64,000 nucleotides of DNA from CAYTPI01 sp964439625 (GTDB taxonomy: Bacteria > Chloroflexota > Anaerolineae > Aggregatilineales > UBA3940): positions 1 through 64,000 of the forward strand of contig CAYTPI010000015.1 in the NCBI GenBank assembly GCA_964439625.1, written 5' to 3'. Below are positions 61,499-64,000 of this stretch, piece after piece. A program made the translations under genes and the position numbers. How positions within the stretch are numbered: position 1 is the stretch's first letter; each line of letters opens with the position of its first letter. Under the pieces are notes generated by a model. That model was given only the letters and a program-made list of their open reading frames with translations, was not told the DNA's origin and searched no databases.

Positions 61499-62230
61499 AT
61501 GCCAAGAATACCCGTGAAGACCGTTCTGCTTATCATTGCGATTGCCAGCCTTGTTACAGCAGTCTACCTATTGGTGCTGGGAGTGGTTAACTTCCGCGAA
61601 TCACGTAGTGCGCCCTATCACACCATCCGGCGTAATGCGATTCGTCAGGCGATGCGCCAATTTGGCCTGATGATCCTGATGCTGGGCGTTACGGGTGGGG
61701 TATTCATGCTTCGACGGAATGTGCCTCAACAATTAGGCTTGGCATTTTTACCTATTACAGAGCCGCGGCCAACGGCAACAAGCACACCCATCCCCGATCT
61801 CCCCCCGACGATCACGCCGCAGCCCGCAGCGGCCTCTACAATGGCAGTCACTGCAACAGTGGCGCCCACCATGACGCTCAGCAGTACACTGGATGCTGAA
61901 CCGACGCCTGCCGTCGATATCTATGAAGTCTCAACGGGCATTACCAACAACCTGCTGCCTGCCGGTGCGGGCACGCAGTTCGATGCAGGTTTGACACGCA
62001 TCTATTATTGGGTGGAGTACGATAATATGGCTGACGGTGACTCATGGCGGCAGGTATTGTTGATCAATGGGGACACAATCCTTGATGATCAACTGGCTTG
62101 GGATCAAGGTGAAGAAGGCACTGCTTACTACTTTTTCGATGCACCAGAGGGCTGGCCCGCAGGCAACTACGAGATTCGCTTCTTTACGGGCGATCGCTTG
62201 AATGACGCCATTCGTTTTACGCTGCAATAA
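61499..62230 (+). CDS. Membrane-anchored protein with Thr/Pro linker and external domain
   Basis: A 243-residue protein. Two N-terminal helices (VLLIIAIASLVTAVYLLVLG and QFGLMILMLGVTGGVFML) are followed by a Pro/Thr/Ala-rich linker (about 88-135) and a C-terminal beta domain of about 100 residues (VSTGITNNLLPAG, then WRQVLLINGDTI, ending GNYEIRFFTGD). The domain resembles bacterial cohesion or stress-surface modules in layout only. The function is not known. Confidence 0.7.
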   Translation: MPRIPVKTVLLIIAIASLVTAVYLLVLGVVNFRESRSAPYHTIRRNAIRQAMRQFGLMILMLGVTGGVFMLRRNVPQQLGLAFLPITEPRPTATSTPIPDLPPTITPQPAAASTMAVTATVAPTMTLSSTLDAEPTPAVDIYEVSTGITNNLLPAGAGTQFDAGLTRIYYWVEYDNMADGDSWRQVLLINGDTILDDQLAWDQGEEGTAYYFFDAPEGWPAGNYEIRFFTGDRLNDAIRFTLQ

Positions 62231-62256
62231 CGGTTTGTCACACGGCAGTGGAATTG

Positions 62257-62288
62257 AAAAGGACAGCTTATTGTAAGCTGCCCTTTTG
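62257..62288. terminator. Bidirectional terminator between convergent genes
   Basis: A 14-bp stem with one mismatch (62257-62270 with 62274-62287) closes a 3-nt loop and has A- and T-runs at its two ends, so it can work in both directions. Confidence 0.8.
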
Positions 62289-62303
62289 TTTGTTTATGGA
62301 TAC

Positions 62304-62873
62304 TTAGCCCAGTAGGAGCTTCAGTGCGGGCACTTTTTCCACAATCTCTGTGGATTCTAAGTATTTATCGAGGCCTAAGATACGCCCCGCGCCGAATGCC
62401 CCCAGACCGAACAGGATGAGCGCGTAGACGATGTGGTCGTCGATGAACCAGCCGTGCTCCAGCGGCAGGCCTGCAAACAGGCCACCCGTCAGGGCCGCAG
62501 CCCAGTAGAAGATCATCATCACAGCGCCCCAAAAGGCGGCGAAACGAACACCTACGCCCAGCAGCAGCGCTAGGCCGACTAAGGTCAAGCCCCAAGCGTT
62601 GAGTAAGTCGATGGTGGGGTTACCAGCCAGCGTCAGCCAGAACGCCGTGAAGGGATTGCCCTCTGGCGTATGGGTCAAGAACCCGGCGGCTGTCCAGTTC
62701 GGGTCTAGTATCTTGACAATGCCCGCTTGGAAGAACGCCCAGCCCATCACAATCCTCAACAAGAAGATTGTACGGACGATCCAACGCTCTGAATATTCAA
62801 ATGTGATTTCTTTACCAAACAGCGTCCCACGTGCGATTGGCCCAACAGTTGCTTCCATTGGATTTGCAGTCAT
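62304..62873 (-). CDS. DoxX-family membrane protein
   Basis: A 189-residue protein with four helices typical of DoxX: FLLRIVMGWAFFQAGIVKIL, then a second helix with LTLVGLALLLGVGVR, AFWGAVMMIFYWAAAL, and DHIVYALILFGLGAFGAG. The DHIVYAL segment is conserved in TQO/DoxD-like members. Such proteins are linked to quinone or thiosulfate redox processes, but a specific substrate cannot be given. It is expressed leftward and ends at the shared terminator. Confidence 0.85.
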   Translation of the reverse strand: MTANPMEATVGPIARGTLFGKEITFEYSERWIVRTIFLLRIVMGWAFFQAGIVKILDPNWTAAGFLTHTPEGNPFTAFWLTLAGNPTIDLLNAWGLTLVGLALLLGVGVRFAAFWGAVMMIFYWAAALTGGLFAGLPLEHGWFIDDHIVYALILFGLGAFGAGRILGLDKYLESTEIVEKVPALKLLLG

Positions 62874-63025
62874 TACAGACCTCCTTGAGGATTAAATCTT
62901 TAGCTTACGTTTTCATTATAGGCTTATTATACCTGTGGATAAATGTGGCTCGAAGTGCCAGATCTCACAGATTTGGGTTAGGAATGTCATAAATATATGT
63001 TGTAGTTTGTAAGATCGGTGCATCC

Positions 63026-63054
63026 AAAAAGAGTTGCTCGCAACGGAGCAACTC
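63026..63054 (-). terminator. Terminator of the metal ATPase gene
   Basis: GAGTTGCTC (63031-63039) pairs with GAGCAACTC (63046-63054). On the minus strand a TTTTT run follows. It lies about 90 bp after the ATPase stop. Confidence 0.75.
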
Positions 63055-63147
63055 CTCTCCTACCCACAAGCTCAGCTTAGCTGCACTGACACCCCCGCTT
63101 GCAGTTTTATTGCCTCAAGAACGCCATGATATCATTAGTGATAACTG

Positions 63148-64000
63148 TCATTGGCGGCGCATCCCTTTGTTGTAGCGATAGGCGAGCAATGTCAGGCCGT
63201 TTAGAGATACGAGTACAGTACCACCCTCATGCCCGATCACAGCCAGCGGAAGTGGTAGATCAAACAAGAAGATCGCGGCGATCATCAAAGCGATCATCAA
63301 GAGGGCAAAGCCGAGGTTGACAATCAATGTTTGGCGCGTGCGCTTGCTGAGGCCAATCACATAAGGGATGTTGCTCAAATCATCCGACATGAGCACAATA
63401 TCAGCGGTCTCTAAGGCGACGTCTGTGCCTGCCGCCCCCATCGCAATGCCGACATCGGCAGTTGCCAGCGCGGGCGCGTCATTGACGCCATCCCCAACCA
63501 TTGCAAGTGTGCCATACTGCGCTTTGAGCTGCTGGACTATCCGTACCTTATCTTCTGGTAGCAGTTCTGAGTACACCTGATCAACGCCAGCTTGTGCCCC
63601 AATCTGCTGGGCGACGGTATCGTTATCGCCTGTTAGCATCACAATCTGGGCCACGCCCTCTGCTCGAATGCTGTCTAGAATGGAAGCGACATTCTCGCGA
63701 AGCGTATCTGCCAAGGCGATGATGCCCAGCACCTGAACGCCGTCGTCGGTTTGTTCAGCAACAATGATCGGTGTTTTCGCCTCGTGTTCCAAGGTTATCG
63801 CCGTCTTTTGCAGCGACCCAAGTGCCCCACCAAGGGCCTCAATGTAACGCGCATTGCCAACATAGATGGTTGTACCATCAACAAGCGCACTGACGCCCTT
63901 ACCTGTTTCCGCTTGTAGATTATCTGCCTCAGAGAAAGATAAGCCTCTGCTCTCTGCCAACCGGACAATCGCACGTGCCAACGGATGCTCTGAGCGCGAT
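63148..64000 (-). CDS. P1B-type heavy-metal ATPase, C-terminal part
   Basis: The gene enters from beyond the window end. About 284 residues of the C-terminal half are visible. The N-domain motif SEHPLA is at the edge, followed by the Gly pair (ETGKGV and YVGNARY), then TGDN, the hinge GDGVNDAPAL, and two closing helices. The last helix carries HEGGT (VIGHEGGTVLVS), the TM8 signature of the P1B-4 group (CoaT/CtpD-type, exporting Co2+, Zn2+ or Fe2+). The phosphorylation DKTG and the metal site of TM6 lie outside, so the substrate call is provisional. Confidence 0.9.
   Translation of the reverse strand, partial: SRSEHPLARAIVRLAESRGLSFSEADNLQAETGKGVSALVDGTTIYVGNARYIEALGGALGSLQKTAITLEHEAKTPIIVAEQTDDGVQVLGIIALADTLRENVASILDSIRAEGVAQIVMLTGDNDTVAQQIGAQAGVDQVYSELLPEDKVRIVQQLKAQYGTLAMVGDGVNDAPALATADVGIAMGAAGTDVALETADIVLMSDDLSNIPYVIGLSKRTRQTLIVNLGFALLMIALMIAAIFLFDLPLPLAVIGHEGGTVLVSLNGLTLLAYRYNKGMRRQ

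Noticed and set aside
1..64000. CRISPR array, prophage or integrative element
   Set aside because: No regularly spaced direct repeats, integrase, capsid or terminase genes were seen. The recurring element in the first 19 kb is irregularly spaced and mostly promoter-linked.

Overview
The window looks like a chromosomal contig from a member of the Chloroflexota (Anaerolineae-like), at moderate confidence. The hints are a prokaryotic translin, RNase Y, TadE/TadG-type surface proteins with very large ectodomains, Thr/Pro-rich linkers in surface proteins, a DnaB/DnaD/DnaC-type replication cassette, and a GAAC-N4-GTTC SOS box next to recA. No rRNA, tRNA, CRISPR array or complete insertion sequence was seen. 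A run of ten N at 37379-37388 marks a scaffold gap.

Region 1 (about 1-19 kb) is an aerobic aromatic-CoA catabolic region. It opens with a broken TnpB remnant and two leftward genes (an alpha/beta hydrolase and an unrecognised protein). A long rightward operon follows: aldehyde dehydrogenase, enoyl-CoA hydratase, paaA, paaB, a second PaaB-like gene, paaC, a PaaD-type zinc ribbon, a second hydratase, a second aldehyde dehydrogenase, paaF-like, paaG-like, paaH-like and a degenerate paaH paralogue. Next come the MIP18/DUF59 half of PaaD and a two-subunit CoA-transferase. A convergent leftward operon holds a benzoate-CoA-ligase-family enzyme, a PaaY-like gamma-carbonic-anhydrase-fold protein and a MobA-like 3-hydroxybenzoate 4-monooxygenase. 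PaaE, PaaJ, a PaaK-type ligase and a pathway regulator are absent. Five copies of one operator-like element, most beside promoter-like sequences, link these transcription units into an apparent regulon.

Region 2 (19-27 kb) has a small membrane protein with a probable ATA start, two GT-C type membrane glycosyltransferases, a SufE-like protein and PTS enzyme I. Region 3 (27-35 kb) is a leftward set of three TadG/TadE-like proteins with ectodomains of up to about 1,300 residues. Region 4 (35-44 kb) has a DnaB-C-terminal-like ATPase, a zinc-ribbon membrane protein, a polytopic membrane protein, a GAF-GAF histidine kinase, a receiver protein and a triple-FHA ABC transporter.

Region 5 (44-52 kb) has translin, an aldo/keto reductase, a CbiA-like amidotransferase, two DUF151 proteins and a replication cassette: dnaB, a DnaD-domain gene and a helicase loader with two AAA+ domains in one chain. 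Region 6 (52-60 kb) has a Tat-lipoprotein purple-acid-phosphatase-like enzyme and rny, recX and recA, divergent from an MrfA/YprA-like helicase that carries an inserted HNH nuclease module. recA and the helicase share a candidate SOS box. The window ends with small membrane or secreted proteins, a DoxX-family protein and the C-terminal part of a P1B-type metal ATPase.

All functional calls come from reading motifs and from memory of families. No alignments or searches were run.
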